Notes: generated by a model from the sequence alone, not told the origin. A DNA stretch of 64,000 nucleotides from Rhizobium herbae (GCF_019511375.1 NZ_JAEUAO010000003.1:558001-622000); one strand, 5' to 3'. Positions 1 through 9,479 are shown, numbered from the stretch's first letter. Program-made: numbers and translations.

Positions 1-320
1 TAGAACATCCACTCCCGCCCGGGAAAGCGGATTTTCGATAGTGCATAACCGGCGGGAGCGCAGGTGACCAGCATCAGGATCACCACGCCCGCGACATTGA
101 AGAAACTGTTGCCAACCAGTTCGCCGAAGCCGCCGATCTGCCAGGCATCGAGATAGTTTTGCCACATCAGTTCGGCCGGCCATTCGAAAGGATCGGCTCG
201 CCCGATCTCGGCTTCACTCTTGAGGCTCGAAACCAGCAGCCAGGCAAATGGCGCCAAAACCAGAACGAGGACGGGAACGAGAGCCAGCGCGACCGGCCAT
301 TCGCGATTGCGCATGCTCAT
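1..320 (-). CDS. Sugar ABC transporter permease, MalG type (partial, runs off left edge)
   Basis: Inner-membrane permease of a carbohydrate-type ABC importer. Translating the minus strand from the ATG at 320 gives MSMRNREWPVALALVPVLVL, a first membrane helix, followed by the usual periplasmic stretch with FEWPAEL and a second helix around residues 75-95. Only about 106 residues are in the window, so the C-terminal EAA loop is not visible. The start overlaps the stop of the upstream permease gene in an ATGA arrangement, typical of translational coupling. It is the second permease of the importer formed with the next two genes. Confidence 0.85.
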   Translation of the reverse strand, partial: MSMRNREWPVALALVPVLVLVLAPFAWLLVSSLKSEAEIGRADPFEWPAELMWQNYLDAWQIGGFGELVGNSFFNVAGVVILMLVTCAPAGYALSKIRFPGREWMF

Positions 321-1288
321 CGGGCCATCCTCGCTCGCCAGCGATTGAAGACGATGGTGATGGTGATTGCAAACAGGCTGAGCAGGATGCAGAGCACGGC
401 GGCAAGGCCATGATCCTGCGCCTGGAAGGCGAGCCGGTAGATATAGGTCGTGATCAGTTCGCTCTGATAGAACGGCCCGCCATTGGTCATCACGAAGACT
501 GTTGCAAAACCCTTGAGGCCGTTGATCATGGCGAGCGACATGACGAAAGTCATCACCTCGCGCAGGCCAGGCAGCGTCACATGGATCAGCTTCTGCCAGC
601 TGTTGGCGCCATCGACCTCGGCGGCATCATAGAGCGCCGGATCGATATCCTGCAGGCCGGCGATGAAGAGCAGCATATAAAGCCCGAAACCCTGCCAGGA
701 ACTCGCGACATTGACTGAGAACAGAACGAGTGCCGGATCGGAGAGCCAGCCCTGCGTCCAGTTGCCGAGCCCGATCTCGGTCAGGCCGGTATTGAGCAGC
801 CCGAAGAAGGGATCGTAGATATTGGCCCAGATCACGCCGACCACCGCGAGCGACACGAGATGGGGAAGGAAGAATGCCGTGCGGAAGAAGACCTGGCTGC
901 GCTTGAGACGCGCAATGGCGAGCGCGAGTCCGAGACCGAGGCCGCCTGCCAGCACGACATGATAGATCAGCCAGATGATCGTCTGCCACAGTGCCTGCCA
1001 GACGATCGGATCCTGTACCGCCTTGCGGTAATTCTCCACGCCGACGAAGCTGGCCGGCGTGTTGAAGCCCGCGGAGTCCGTGAAGCTGAGCCAGAAGGTC
1101 ACGGCGATCGGAAAGAGCGTGAAGATGCCGTAGACGGCAATCGCCGGCGCCATGAGCCAGAAGGCCGTTCCGGTATTGCCGTGGCCGGCGGGAATCAGTT
1201 CCCACTTCCTGGGCGGCGCGGTTGCTGCCGCGCCGCTAGCCGTATCGTCCAAGGCCTGCACTCCCGCCACGCCAGCCACTCCCGTCAC
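317..1288 (-). CDS. Sugar ABC transporter permease, MalF/UgpA type
   Basis: A 323-residue inner-membrane permease of a carbohydrate-uptake (CUT1) ABC importer. After a hydrophilic Ala-rich N-terminus, the first helix begins near residue 42 (AFWLMAPAIAVYGIFTLFPI), and five more hydrophobic segments follow. The cytoplasmic EAA loop that contacts the ATPase is visible as YDAAEVDGANSWQKLIHVTLP. Length and topology fit the family. It lies 16 bp downstream of the binding-protein gene and overlaps the second permease by 4 bp, so the genes form one operon. The ATPase gene is not in the window and may lie further left. Substrate unknown. Confidence 0.9.
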   Translation of the reverse strand: MTGVAGVAGVQALDDTASGAAATAPPRKWELIPAGHGNTGTAFWLMAPAIAVYGIFTLFPIAVTFWLSFTDSAGFNTPASFVGVENYRKAVQDPIVWQALWQTIIWLIYHVVLAGGLGLGLALAIARLKRSQVFFRTAFFLPHLVSLAVVGVIWANIYDPFFGLLNTGLTEIGLGNWTQGWLSDPALVLFSVNVASSWQGFGLYMLLFIAGLQDIDPALYDAAEVDGANSWQKLIHVTLPGLREVMTFVMSLAMINGLKGFATVFVMTNGGPFYQSELITTYIYRLAFQAQDHGLAAVLCILLSLFAITITIVFNRWRARMAR

Positions 1289-1304
1289 CCGTGCAACGCC
1301 CGCA

Positions 1305-2555
1305 TCAGCGGACCGCCACCATCTTGCCCTGGATCTGCTTCATGCCGTCCTCGCCCGAAATCTGCCCCGAGACGAGTCCCTGGATCACCTGGAAATAGGT
1401 GTCGGTGACATCGGCCGGCAGGTAGACGCTCGGATTGTAGCCGACGCCGTTGGCCGCCACTGCGAATATCTCCTTGAGAACACGCGTCGAGGGCTGGATA
1501 TCCTTGAGCTCACGCGGATAGATCATCGTGCTGGCAGCATGCTGCGCCCGCTTCTTCATGACCTCGTCCGACAGCATGAAATCGATCCATTTGAGCGCGA
1601 GTTCGGGCTGCTTGGAATTGGAGGGGATCAGCCAGCTCCAGCCGACACCACCCGTCGGCTTGGCTTCGCCCGCCATGTCAGACGGCATCGGCAGGTAGCC
1701 AGCATTGTTCAGGTCATAACCGGCCTTGCGCGCATTGGCGGTGAACCACGGGCCCGCCACGAACATGGCTGCGCGCTTGTTGAACCAGAGTCGCGATGCA
1801 CCATCGAGATCGAGCCCCGCCATTTCCTTCTTGATGAAGCCGGCATCGACCAGCTCACGCAGCCGGACAGCTCCGACGACCAGGGCCGGATCGTCCCAGG
1901 CGAGTTCGCCGCGCAACGCCTTGCCGACGTTAATCGTACCGCTCGCCGATTGCAGCAGATTGCCGAAGAGATGTCCGGCGCTGCCGGGCGTGCGGGGACC
2001 GACCGCGAGCGGCTGGATGCTTTTCTCCTGTATCGCCTTCATCAGGGTGACGAAGTCCTTCCAGGTGGCCGGTATCGTCCAGCCGTTTTCGGCGAACATG
2101 TCCTTGTGATACCAGATGCCGAGCGCATCGAGCCCGTCGGGAACTTCATAGATCTCGCCGGCATACTGGCCTTTCAGCTCTTCAAAGAGCCAGGGATAGA
2201 TCTTGTCCTTCCAGGCGCGCTCATCGTAATAGGCGGTGAGCGGGATAATCTGCTTGGCATTCTTGACTACGGTGATGCGGCCGATGCCCGAATTGGTAAG
2301 CACGACGTCGGGGCCGACATCGGATTGAAGGGCGGCCTGTACGGCACCGTTGCTGATCGTGCCGGTCGGCGGGATGAATTCGACGGTGACGCCGGGATTC
2401 TTGACCTCGAAATCGGCCTTGATACCGTTCCAGAGCTCAGCGATCAGCGGTTCGGTGATCTGCTCCGGGCCCCACATGCGCAGGGTCTCGGCGCGCACGT
2501 CGGCGCCGGCGGCGAGAAATGCCGCGGCCGCCGCGGCCCTTGTGATGATATTCAT
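1305..2555 (-). CDS. Extracellular sugar-type solute-binding protein
   Basis: Periplasmic binding protein (family 1, MalE-like) of the ABC importer. I start it at 2555 rather than the longer open frame because this ATG follows a strong Shine-Dalgarno (AAGGAGGAG) and opens a Sec signal, MNIITRAAAAAAFLAAG, ending near Ala-Glu at residues 22-23. The mature part shows family features: WGPEQI near the N-terminus, the YEVPDGLDALGIWYHKDMF segment, and a C-terminal LALKWIDFMLSDE motif. First gene of the operon running to the left edge. The ligand cannot be read from the sequence; the adjacent GntR/Tm-1/PEP-hydrolase genes suggest a catabolic substrate. Confidence 0.88.
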   Translation of the reverse strand: MNIITRAAAAAAFLAAGADVRAETLRMWGPEQITEPLIAELWNGIKADFEVKNPGVTVEFIPPTGTISNGAVQAALQSDVGPDVVLTNSGIGRITVVKNAKQIIPLTAYYDERAWKDKIYPWLFEELKGQYAGEIYEVPDGLDALGIWYHKDMFAENGWTIPATWKDFVTLMKAIQEKSIQPLAVGPRTPGSAGHLFGNLLQSASGTINVGKALRGELAWDDPALVVGAVRLRELVDAGFIKKEMAGLDLDGASRLWFNKRAAMFVAGPWFTANARKAGYDLNNAGYLPMPSDMAGEAKPTGGVGWSWLIPSNSKQPELALKWIDFMLSDEVMKKRAQHAASTMIYPRELKDIQPSTRVLKEIFAVAANGVGYNPSVYLPADVTDTYFQVIQGLVSGQISGEDGMKQIQGKMVAVR

Positions 2556-2639
2556 TTCCTTCTCCTCCTTTTCGGGCGCCGTTGGCCAGCACCTCCCCAT
2601 ATCGCGGCCAGGACCTCCATCCCGCCGGCTATTGCTCTC

Positions 2640-3305
2640 TCAACGCTCCGCCATCCCCTTGGGAAAGCGGGCAAGCACCGCCGACTGCACGTCGCTGATA
2701 TGCGCGCGCATCAGCGCCGAAGCTGCGGCGGCGTCTCGTGTGCGGAGCGCCTTGAGGATGTCGTCACGCTCCTGCGCGGCGCGCTCGGCGAATTCCTGGC
2801 TTTCATTAGCGATCGACCGGCAGATCTGGATCTGCAGTGCGAGTCGCGAGAGCGTCTCGATCAAAGCCGCGTTTTCCGAGCGCTCCGCGATCGTCTCGTG
2901 GAATTCGCGGTCGCGCCGGCCATAGGTGTCCATGTCGCGGTTGCGGAGCGCCTCGACGGCGGCATCCAGAACCCTTTCGAGGCCGGCAATGTCGCGGTCA
3001 CTCATCCGTGGAACGGCAAGCTCAACCGCAAAGCATTCGAGCGTCTTGCGCAATTCATAGAGGTCGTCGATTTCCTTCCGGGTGAAGCTGCGCACGAAGA
3101 AGCCACGGTAGGGCTTGATCTCGATCAGGCCCTCCTTTGCCAGCGTGCCGATTGCCTCGCGGAACGGCGTGCGGCTGACCTGCAGCTTCTCTGTCAGTTC
3201 CTTCTCGTCAATCGGTGCGCCGCTCGGCAGGTCGCCAGCGACGATCAGACGTACGATTTCTTCATAGATCCGCTCACGAAGTGTGAGGTGGCGCGGCGCG
3301 TTCAT
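2640..3305 (-). CDS. GntR-family (FadR subfamily) transcriptional regulator
   Basis: A 221-residue regulator. The N-terminal winged helix-turn-helix covers about residues 5-70 (LRERIYEEIVRLIVAGDLPSG, then VSRTPFREAIGTLAKEGLI), followed by an all-helical FCD effector domain (ELRKTLECFAVELA and REFHETIAERS, the latter carrying likely metal/ligand residues). I chose the ATG at 3305; the open frame extends further upstream but through the AT-rich intergenic region. It is divergent from the Tm-1-like gene and lies behind the binding-protein gene, so it probably controls both units in response to a pathway metabolite. Confidence 0.88.
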   Translation of the reverse strand: MNAPRHLTLRERIYEEIVRLIVAGDLPSGAPIDEKELTEKLQVSRTPFREAIGTLAKEGLIEIKPYRGFFVRSFTRKEIDDLYELRKTLECFAVELAVPRMSDRDIAGLERVLDAAVEALRNRDMDTYGRRDREFHETIAERSENAALIETLSRLALQIQICRSIANESQEFAERAAQERDDILKALRTRDAAAASALMRAHISDVQSAVLARFPKGMAER

Positions 3306-3414
3306 GGTCGATTTCCGTCTGGCTTCCCGCGAAAAAGTATGCAATATCCAAGAAAATATACAATATGCAAAATGCAAATAGACGAATTTCTTGATCGGAC
3401 TCGGGGAGGAGCGC
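3306..3414. promoter_or_regulatory. Divergent promoter region with direct repeats, probable GntR operator
   Basis: The 109-bp gap between the regulator and the Tm-1-like gene is sharply AT-rich. It holds two near-identical direct repeats, TATGCAATAT (3338-3347) and TATACAATAT (3357-3366), 19 bp apart, about two helical turns, followed by further ATGCAA copies. A good ribosome-binding site (GGGGAGGA) precedes the ATG at 3415. That the repeats bind the GntR protein is inference. Confidence 0.55.
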
Positions 3415-4611
3415 ATGAAAAAGGTCTATGTCGTAGGCACTTGCGACACGAAGGGCGACGAGCTCGCCTATGCGAAAAAGGCTATCCTGGCGGCTGGCGC
3501 CGAAGCCCTGCTCGTCGATGTCGCCACGCAGGGCGCCTACGCGCTTGCCGACATTTCGGCAGCGCAAGTCGCGTCGCACCACCCGGACGGCGCGTCAGCC
3601 GTCCTCAGCCAGAACGATCGCGGCGCCGCGGTCTCCGCGATGTCTGAAGCCCTGGCCGCCTTCCTGGCGACGCGCACGGATATCGGCGCCGTGCTGGGAT
3701 TGGGCGGTACCGGCAACACCGCGCTCGTCACCGCCGCCATGCGCTCGCTCCCCATCGGCGTGCCGAAGCTGATGGTGTCGACCGTCGCCTCGGGCAATAC
3801 CGTCCCCTATGTCGGACCGAATGACCTCGCCATGATGTATTCGGTCGTCGACGTCGCCGGCCTCAACGCTATCTCCCGCAAGGTGATCGGCAACGCCGCG
3901 CATGCCGCGGCCGGCATGGCGATGAATACCGTGGCCGATGCCGCGAGCGACAAGTCGGGGCTCGGCATGACGATGTTCGGGGTGACGACGGCCTGCGTGA
4001 CGCAGGTTCGCGCAATGCTGGAGCAGAGCCATGAAATCTATGTTTTCCACGCCACCGGCATCGGCGGTCAATCGATGGAAAAGCTCGCCGATTCACGGCT
4101 CGTCTCGGGCCTGATCGACGTGACCACGACCGAGGTGCCGGACCTTCTAGTCGGCGGTGTTTTCCCGGCAACGCAGGATCGCTTCGGTGCCATCATCCGC
4201 ACGGGACTGCCCTATGTCGGGTCGGTCGGCGCCGTCGATATGGTGAATTTCGGCGCGCGCGACACGGTGCCGGTCCAGTTCCGTGAGCGGCTGCTCCATG
4301 TCCACAATGCCAACGTGACGCTGATGCGAACGACGGCGGAGGAAAACCACAGGATCGGCCAATTCATCGTCGAGCGCTTGAACAGGATGGAGGGACCCGT
4401 GCGGTTCCTTCTGCCACTCGGCGGCGTATCGGCCCTCGACGCACCCGGCCAGGTCTTCCACGACCCGAACGCCAACGCCGCCCTCTTCTCAGCCATCCGC
4501 AATGGCTGGAAGCCGGCCGCCAACCGGCAGTTGATCGAGATCGACGCCCACATCAACGACTCCGCCTTCGCCTCGGCGCTCGCCGAGAATTTCCGCGCCA
4601 TCGCTGCCTGA
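3415..4611 (+). CDS. Tm-1-like ATP-binding domain protein (UPF0261)
   Basis: A 398-residue protein of the Tm-1-like/UPF0261 family, named after the N-terminal domain of the tomato Tm-1 resistance protein. The start at 3415 follows GGGGAGGA. Visible family hallmarks are [16 protein letters not shown] at the N-terminus, the Gly-rich [17 protein letters not shown] segment near residue 90, [13 protein letters not shown], and [14 protein letters not shown] near residue 210. The biochemical function of bacterial members is not settled. It is followed 10 bp later by a PEP-hydrolase-like gene, a partnership also seen as domain fusions in this family. Cytoplasmic, no signal peptide. Confidence 0.85.
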   Translation: MKKVYVVGTCDTKGDELAYAKKAILAAGAEALLVDVATQGAYALADISAAQVASHHPDGASAVLSQNDRGAAVSAMSEALAAFLATRTDIGAVLGLGGTGNTALVTAAMRSLPIGVPKLMVSTVASGNTVPYVGPNDLAMMYSVVDVAGLNAISRKVIGNAAHAAAGMAMNTVADAASDKSGLGMTMFGVTTACVTQVRAMLEQSHEIYVFHATGIGGQSMEKLADSRLVSGLIDVTTTEVPDLLVGGVFPATQDRFGAIIRTGLPYVGSVGAVDMVNFGARDTVPVQFRERLLHVHNANVTLMRTTAEENHRIGQFIVERLNRMEGPVRFLLPLGGVSALDAPGQVFHDPNANAALFSAIRNGWKPAANRQLIEIDAHINDSAFASALAENFRAIAA

Positions 4612-4621
4612 GGACAAATAC

Positions 4622-5452
4622 ATGAGCAGACCAGACCGCCAGACGATACTCGCAAAGCTCCGCGCCAAGATCGCCGCCGGCAAGCCCATCATCGGCGGCG
4701 GCGCCGGCACCGGCCTATCCGCCAAATGCGAAGAGACAGGCGGCATCGACCTGATCGTCATCTACAATTCCGGCCGCTACCGCATGGCCGGCCGCGGCTC
4801 ACTCGCCGGCCTGCTCGCCTATGGCAATGCCAACGAGATCGTCAAGGAGATGGCGCGTGAGGTTCTGCCGGTCGTCCGCCACACGCCGGTCCTCGCCGGC
4901 GTCAACGGAACGGACCCCTTCATGCTGCCCGATCATTTCCTCGACGAACTCAAATCGCTCGGCTTCGCCGGCATCCAGAATTTTCCGACGGTCGGACTGA
5001 TCGACGGCACCTTCCGCGCCAATCTCGAAGAGACCGGTATGGGCTTCCAGCATGAGGTCGACATCATCGCCCGCGCTCGTGCCAAGGACATGCTGACCAC
5101 GCCCTATATCTTCTCCAGCGCCGATGCCGTGGCGATGGCCGAGGCCGGCGCCGACATCGTCGTCTGCCATCTCGGCCTGACCACCGGCGGTTCGATCGGG
5201 GCCGAGACCGCGCTCAGCCTCGACGACTGCATCGAAAGGATTGAAGCATGGTCCGATGCCGCGCGGACGGTGCGGAGCGACGTGATTGTCCTCTGCCATG
5301 GCGGACCGATATCATCATCCCCCGATGCGCGTTACGTTCTCGAGCGGACGAAGGGATGCCATGGCTTCTATGGCGCAAGTTCAATGGAGCGGCTGCCGAC
5401 AGAGACTGCGATCCGTATCCAAGTGGAGAATTTTGCACGGCTCGAGAGATAG
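4622..5452 (+). CDS. Phosphoenolpyruvate hydrolase-like TIM-barrel protein
   Basis: A 276-residue cytoplasmic protein of the PEP-hydrolase-like TIM-barrel family. Visible motifs are [21 protein letters not shown] (an early active-site loop), [20 protein letters not shown], the [11 protein letters not shown] segment, and near the C-terminus [16 protein letters not shown] followed by [12 protein letters not shown]. Length matches the family. It is co-transcribed with the Tm-1-like gene (10-bp gap). Inference: the pair acts on a C-C or phosphoenol-type intermediate from the substrate imported by the neighbouring transporter; no member of this pair has a well-established pathway known to me. Confidence 0.82.
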   Translation: MSRPDRQTILAKLRAKIAAGKPIIGGGAGTGLSAKCEETGGIDLIVIYNSGRYRMAGRGSLAGLLAYGNANEIVKEMAREVLPVVRHTPVLAGVNGTDPFMLPDHFLDELKSLGFAGIQNFPTVGLIDGTFRANLEETGMGFQHEVDIIARARAKDMLTTPYIFSSADAVAMAEAGADIVVCHLGLTTGGSIGAETALSLDDCIERIEAWSDAARTVRSDVIVLCHGGPISSSPDARYVLERTKGCHGFYGASSMERLPTETAIRIQVENFARLER

Positions 5453-5494
5453 CAAGCGATCCCCGGGGCCACAATCATACTTGGTTTATCAGCG

Positions 5495-6262
5495 TTGACC
5501 GCCCCTACCGCTGCCAGCAACTGCGTTGATGGGAATCGAACTGGCGTTCTTATCGCACCAGAAGCTAAGATATTGTCCTCATTGGGAGCTTCAGCAATTG
5601 ATCACCCTTTGACTGGGCGAAGAGTGTACACCTCAGTGCGTGCATCGGGGGGAGAAATCGCTTTGGAATTGCTGTTGAACGGTATCAATGGCAACTATCT
5701 GCGCAACATCCTATTAAATGCCGCCAAAGATACTGAACGAGTTGACGCCGCGGTCGCTTACGCGACCGAAAACGACCTTCTCTTTGAATGGTGTTGGAAT
5801 AACAAACTACCTCTTCGCTACTGGGGACGCTTTGACGAACAAGTACCTGTAAGTATTCCCGTCCTAGAACAATTTCTTGCCCGACGGTCAGGGCGATACG
5901 TCTGCAAACTCGTGCGCCAGTTTCATCCAAAGGTGATCTGGTGGCGCGGCTCCGGCACATACATAGGGTCTGCGAACCTAACCCAAAGTGCATGGTGGAA
6001 TAACGTCGAGGCAGGCGTTTTTCTCACGGAGGACGAGCTCGTCGATGGCGGACACGATCTCCAACTCGAGCAATTTTTCACAGAGATCGAAGCGCATGCC
6101 GCGCCTTTGACTCAGGAACTGTTTGATCTATTGTCAGCCAGGAGCAAGGAACTGACCCGGCGCAAGATCGCTCAGAAGGATGCGGCCGAGGCATTCGCCG
6201 CGACCACGACCAGCATAGTCGTTTCGGGTATGGCGGACAGGAGGGTCATAAGCGAGGGCTAA
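5495..6262 (+). CDS. Phospholipase D-like (HKD) domain protein, probably truncated
   Basis: A 255-residue ORF with one PLD-type motif: FHPKVIWWRGSGTYIGSANL contains the His-x-Lys pair and the downstream Ser-x-Asn typical of PLD nucleases and PLD-type restriction enzymes. Related proteins are usually longer with a distinct C-terminal part, while here the frame ends soon after the catalytic domain, so the 3' part may be lost. The first 50 residues look unlike a natural N-terminus, and the true start may be downstream. Base composition is less GC-rich than the preceding operon, suggesting foreign origin. A role in DNA cleavage or defence is possible but unproven. Confidence 0.6.
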   Translation: MTAPTAASNCVDGNRTGVLIAPEAKILSSLGASAIDHPLTGRRVYTSVRASGGEIALELLLNGINGNYLRNILLNAAKDTERVDAAVAYATENDLLFEWCWNNKLPLRYWGRFDEQVPVSIPVLEQFLARRSGRYVCKLVRQFHPKVIWWRGSGTYIGSANLTQSAWWNNVEAGVFLTEDELVDGGHDLQLEQFFTEIEAHAAPLTQELFDLLSARSKELTRRKIAQKDAAEAFAATTTSIVVSGMADRRVISEG

Positions 6263-6437
6263 CCCAGGAAAATGGGAACGAGCGGGTCTCGCAGGGGGCG
6301 TCCTGTCGAAGTTCATCGTTGTCCACCCGGGTCGGCGCATCATCGGGCTGGATTGAGATTCTGGTAAGAGAGTCTTCAAGCTCTGGGGTTACAAGTGACG
6401 CCTTTCGCCCAGTATCCGAGGATTCAAGCGTCCGCCA

Positions 6438-8491
6438 ATGATGACCGTCGTAAGCTGCATCTTAAACGAGCATAATCTGCCCCTGGTCTTCATGGCGGCG
6501 CTGATCTGCCTCTTTGGCTCGGCAATCACTCTGAGGCTACTGCACCGTGGAGCACTGGCGTCAGGTCGTCAGAGGCTGGGTTGGCAATTCCTTGCGGCGG
6601 TCGGTGGCGGCGGCGGAGTGTGGACCACCCACTTCGTCGCCATGTTGGCGTACGAGCCCCCGGCACCCGTGTCGTTCGACCCGGTCTTGACATTGATGTC
6701 GCTGGTGATCGCGATGGTTGGTCTTCTTGTCGGATTTGCGGTCAGCGGCATAGGTGCGACGCGGATGTTCCCTCTGCTTGGCGGTGCTGCCGCGGGCCTT
6801 TCGTATTCAGCGATGCACTACACCGGAATGTTTGCCTATCATGTGGTCGGGCTAGTCGAATGGCGATTCGACTACATCGTAACTTCGATATTGCTGCCCG
6901 TACTTTGCTCGGGCATGGCGGTCGCCTTGACCTCGCGGCCGGGGCTGAAGGCCCAACACTTCTGCTTGGCCGTGGCACTGTTGGTCTCAGGCATTGTGGG
7001 CTTGCATTTCACGGCAATGGCGGCCTATCGCGTGACTCCGCTGACTGAGAGTGTCGCTGGGGTCGACAAAGCGGCCGTTCTCGCGCTCGCCTTGGCGATC
7101 GCCATCGTCGCTTTGATCATCGTCGGTGCAGGGCTCGCGAGCTATCTGATCGACACGAGTGTCCGAGCCGACTCGCAGGCACAACTCCGACACATGGCAG
7201 CCCACGACGCATTGACCGGCCTGCCGAACCGCGCTGCCTTCGAGAAGCACATAGCCAATCTCTTCGATGAAGCCCAGGGAACCGGCCGCAAATTCGCCGT
7301 GATCGGCATCGATCTCAACCGCTTCAAGGAAATCAACGACACGCTTGGCCACAGTGCAGGCGATGAAGCGCTTCGCATCCTCTCACGTCGCATGGCCCAA
7401 TGTCTTCATGAGGGAGAGTTTGTCGCCCGCCTCGGCGGCGATGAATTCGCCGCGGTGATCAGATGCGGCACTCCGAGCGACGTATCTACACTTGGCGGAC
7501 GTCTTGTCGAGCTTTTCAAGCGACCTGTTCGCCTTGGGGCATGGAGATGCGAGTGGGCGCAAGCATGGGGGCGGCGATGTGGCCAGACGATGCCCAGAAC
7601 CTCGATGAACTGATCAACAATGCTGACCTCGCCATGTATCACGCCAAGCACGCTTCACTCGACGCATTGTCGTTCTATGACGCGGGACTCGGGGCGGGAG
7701 TGCGCAAGCGCCGACAGCTCGCCGAAGCACTGCGGCACGCCCTGGAACATGGCGACTTGGAGGTCCACTACCAGGTTCAGATGTCGCTCTCGACAAGCGA
7801 AATCCATGGCTACGAAGCTCTGTTGCGCTGGACTCATCCGCAGCTCGGACCTATTTCGCCGGCCGAATTCATTACCGTTGCGGAGGAGAACGGACTGATC
7901 GGACCGCTCGGCGCCTGGGTGCTTCGCCGCGCCTGTGCCGATGCCGCGGCATGGAATTCACCCTGCCGCGTCGCCGTCAACGTTTCAGCAGTCCAATTCA
8001 TGGATGCTAACTTGCCTCGGCTGGTGCATGAGGTGCTCGTTGAAACCGGTCTTCCTCCGCACCGGCTCGAGCTGGAGCTTACCGAAACCGCGTTGATCAA
8101 AGATAAGACACGCTCGCTGCACGTTATTCGCCAGATCAAGGCCCTCGGGGTCGGGTTGGCTCTCGACGACTTCGGGAGCGGCTACTCGTCGTTGGAAACG
8201 TTACGGTCGTTCCCGTTTGACAAGATCAAGCTCGACAAAGCCTTTGTCGAGGGGATCGAACAGGATCGGCAGTCCAAGGCCATCGTAAGGGCCGTACTGG
8301 CGCTCGGCAAGAGCTTGGACATCCCCGTTCTGGCAGAAGGCATAGAGACCGACGAGCAGATGTCAGTCTTGCGCAGCGAGGGATGCGATGAAGGGCAAGG
8401 CTATCTGTTGGGCAGACCCGCGCCGATCGGCGACCTTGCGCCAAAGCGTGAGCCAATGCTACGCAACACTCCGCACGAGAACGTAGCTTGA
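6438..8491 (+). pseudogene. MHYT-GGDEF-EAL cyclic-di-GMP protein split by a frameshift
   Basis: The upstream frame begins MMTVVSCILNEHN and carries three MHYT repeats (WTTHFVAMLAY, AMHYTGMFAY, LHFTAMAAY) in a seven-helix membrane sensor, then a diguanylate cyclase domain with RLGGDEFAAV. Near 7530-7545 the reading shifts by one base; the next frame continues with VGASMGAAMWPDDAQN and a full EAL phosphodiesterase domain (GYEALLRW, ELTETALI, LDDFGSGYSSL, EGIETDEQ) to the stop at 8491. Joined, they match the usual MHYT-GGDEF-EAL architecture of about 680 residues. Either a real inactivating single-base deletion or a sequencing error; the split products would be a truncated GGDEF protein and possibly a separate EAL protein. 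Confidence 0.8.
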
Positions 8492-8749
8492 TCATCAAAC
8501 TGCGCAAAGATGCGATCAGTATGCACCTGTATCATCTGTCTTCCTCCGTACCGCCACCATGGCGCGAAGCAGGCATCACACTTGATGCCGCTCGAGAAGG
8601 GCCGCCGTTGCACACCATCAGCTTCGAGTGAACTGGGCCTTGTTGTAATTCGACGGCAAGGACGAAATCAGCCGATCTTTCAGGCTCGAAAGTAGATTTC
8701 AGTTGCACGAAACCGCCCGTCCATTCGCTTGCACTGAATGACGACGCCT
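8492..8749. other. Intergenic, no recognisable gene
   Basis: About 260 bp between the EAL coding end and the first IS remnant. I see no convincing ORF, RNA gene or hairpin here; the short open frames have no family resemblance. Confidence 0.5.
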
Positions 8750-8978
8750 GGAGTGCACCCCGTTTCACCGGACAGGTCGGCTAGTTTGATTTAGCGATGA
8801 TGAACTGCCGAGGGGAAGCCATCTTGAGCGCGGAATGGGGATGGATTTCGTTGTAGTCCTCGAGCCATCCATCGATGAGCCGGAGCGCTGTTTCGGCGTC
8901 CGGTATGGATGAGATGCGGATGTAATCCCGTTTCAGGGTTTTGACGAAGGCTTCCGACATGCCGTTCGACTGGGGGCT
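8750..8978 (-). mobile_element. IS3-family transposase OrfB C-terminal fragment with IS end
   Basis: On the minus strand the frame from 8978 to the stop at 8781 reads SPQSNGMSEAFVKTLKRDYI, then DGWLEDYNEIHPHSALKM, the canonical integrase-core C-terminus of IS3-family OrfB including the last catalytic Glu region. The bases after the stop (to about 8750) contain GTGCACCCCGTTTC, which resembles a terminal inverted repeat of such elements. The 5' part is missing: it is joined directly to an IS91-type fragment at about 8979. No function remains. Confidence 0.75.
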
Positions 8979-9210
8979 CGCGTCTGTCGCCGACCTCGGC
9001 CGGCAGGGTGAATACGACGTGGAAGTAGCCGAGCGGAAGCAGATCGGCCTCCCGTTCGGCAAGCCATGTCCGTGCCGCCGCGCCCTGGCACTTTGGGCAA
9101 TGCCGATTGCGGCAGGAGTTGTAGGCGATCCGCCACTGGCCGCAGTCCTCGCAGGCCCAGACGTGACCGCCGAGGGCAGCAGTGCGGCAGTTCTCGATCG
9201 AGGGACGCAA
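8979..9210 (-). mobile_element. IS91-family transposase N-terminal fragment (zinc-binding domain)
   Basis: The minus-strand frame shows IENCRTAALGGHVWACEDCG, then YNSCRNRHCPKCQGAAARTW and GYFHVVFTLPAEVGD: the Cys-rich zinc-binding domain of IS91/IS801-type transposases. The residues expected between the start and IENC are absent (MRPS joins IENC directly), suggesting an internal deletion, and after VFTLPAEVGD the frame runs into the IS3 fragment. Dead fragment. Confidence 0.75.
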
Positions 9211-9213
9211 GGC

Positions 9214-9318
9214 TCAACCGTCGGGGAAGGCTTCTTCCGGCTTGAACAGGCTGAGTTTGTCGAGCGGACTCGTAGCTGTGCGGACCGTCTTGGTCGCCAC
9301 CTTGGCGTAGAGGGCGGT
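9214..9318 (-). mobile_element. C-terminal tail of an IS91-associated tyrosine recombinase
   Basis: The minus-strand frame reads TALYAKVATKTVRTATSPLD and ends ...EEAFPDG followed by TGA, immediately ahead of the IS91 transposase fragment. This matches the end of the integrase encoded upstream of the transposase in several rhizobial IS91-like elements, including the catalytic-Tyr region (LYAKV). Only about 34 residues remain. Confidence 0.55.
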
Positions 9319-9323
9319 GTCGG

Positions 9324-9479
9324 TTCCACATTGCCATGCGGATCCAGCCTATGCAGCAGATCGCGGACTACATGGTACGGTCCCAATCCGTTCTCTGCGA
9401 AACCCTTTGGTCCATCGACAGGGAGATCACAGCCGTGAAATGGCGCCTGTGGCACGGACCTGTTGAGCGCCTTCCGTGA
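9324..9479 (+). mobile_element. ISKra4-family transposase fragment
   Basis: On the plus strand the frame from 9324 reads FHIAMRIQPMQQIADYMVRS, then DREITAVKWRLWHG and a stop at 9479. The FHIxMR and KWRLWHG motifs are typical of ISKra4-type transposases. It abuts the opposite-strand IS91 remnant, so at least three elements have been telescoped together here. Confidence 0.5.

Noticed and set aside
1152-3647. Very long plus-strand open frame (about 830 codons) opposite the binding-protein and GntR genes
   Set aside because: It is antisense to two genes with clear family motifs, has low-complexity Arg/Asp-rich translation and no recognisable domain; long antisense frames are common in GC-rich DNA.
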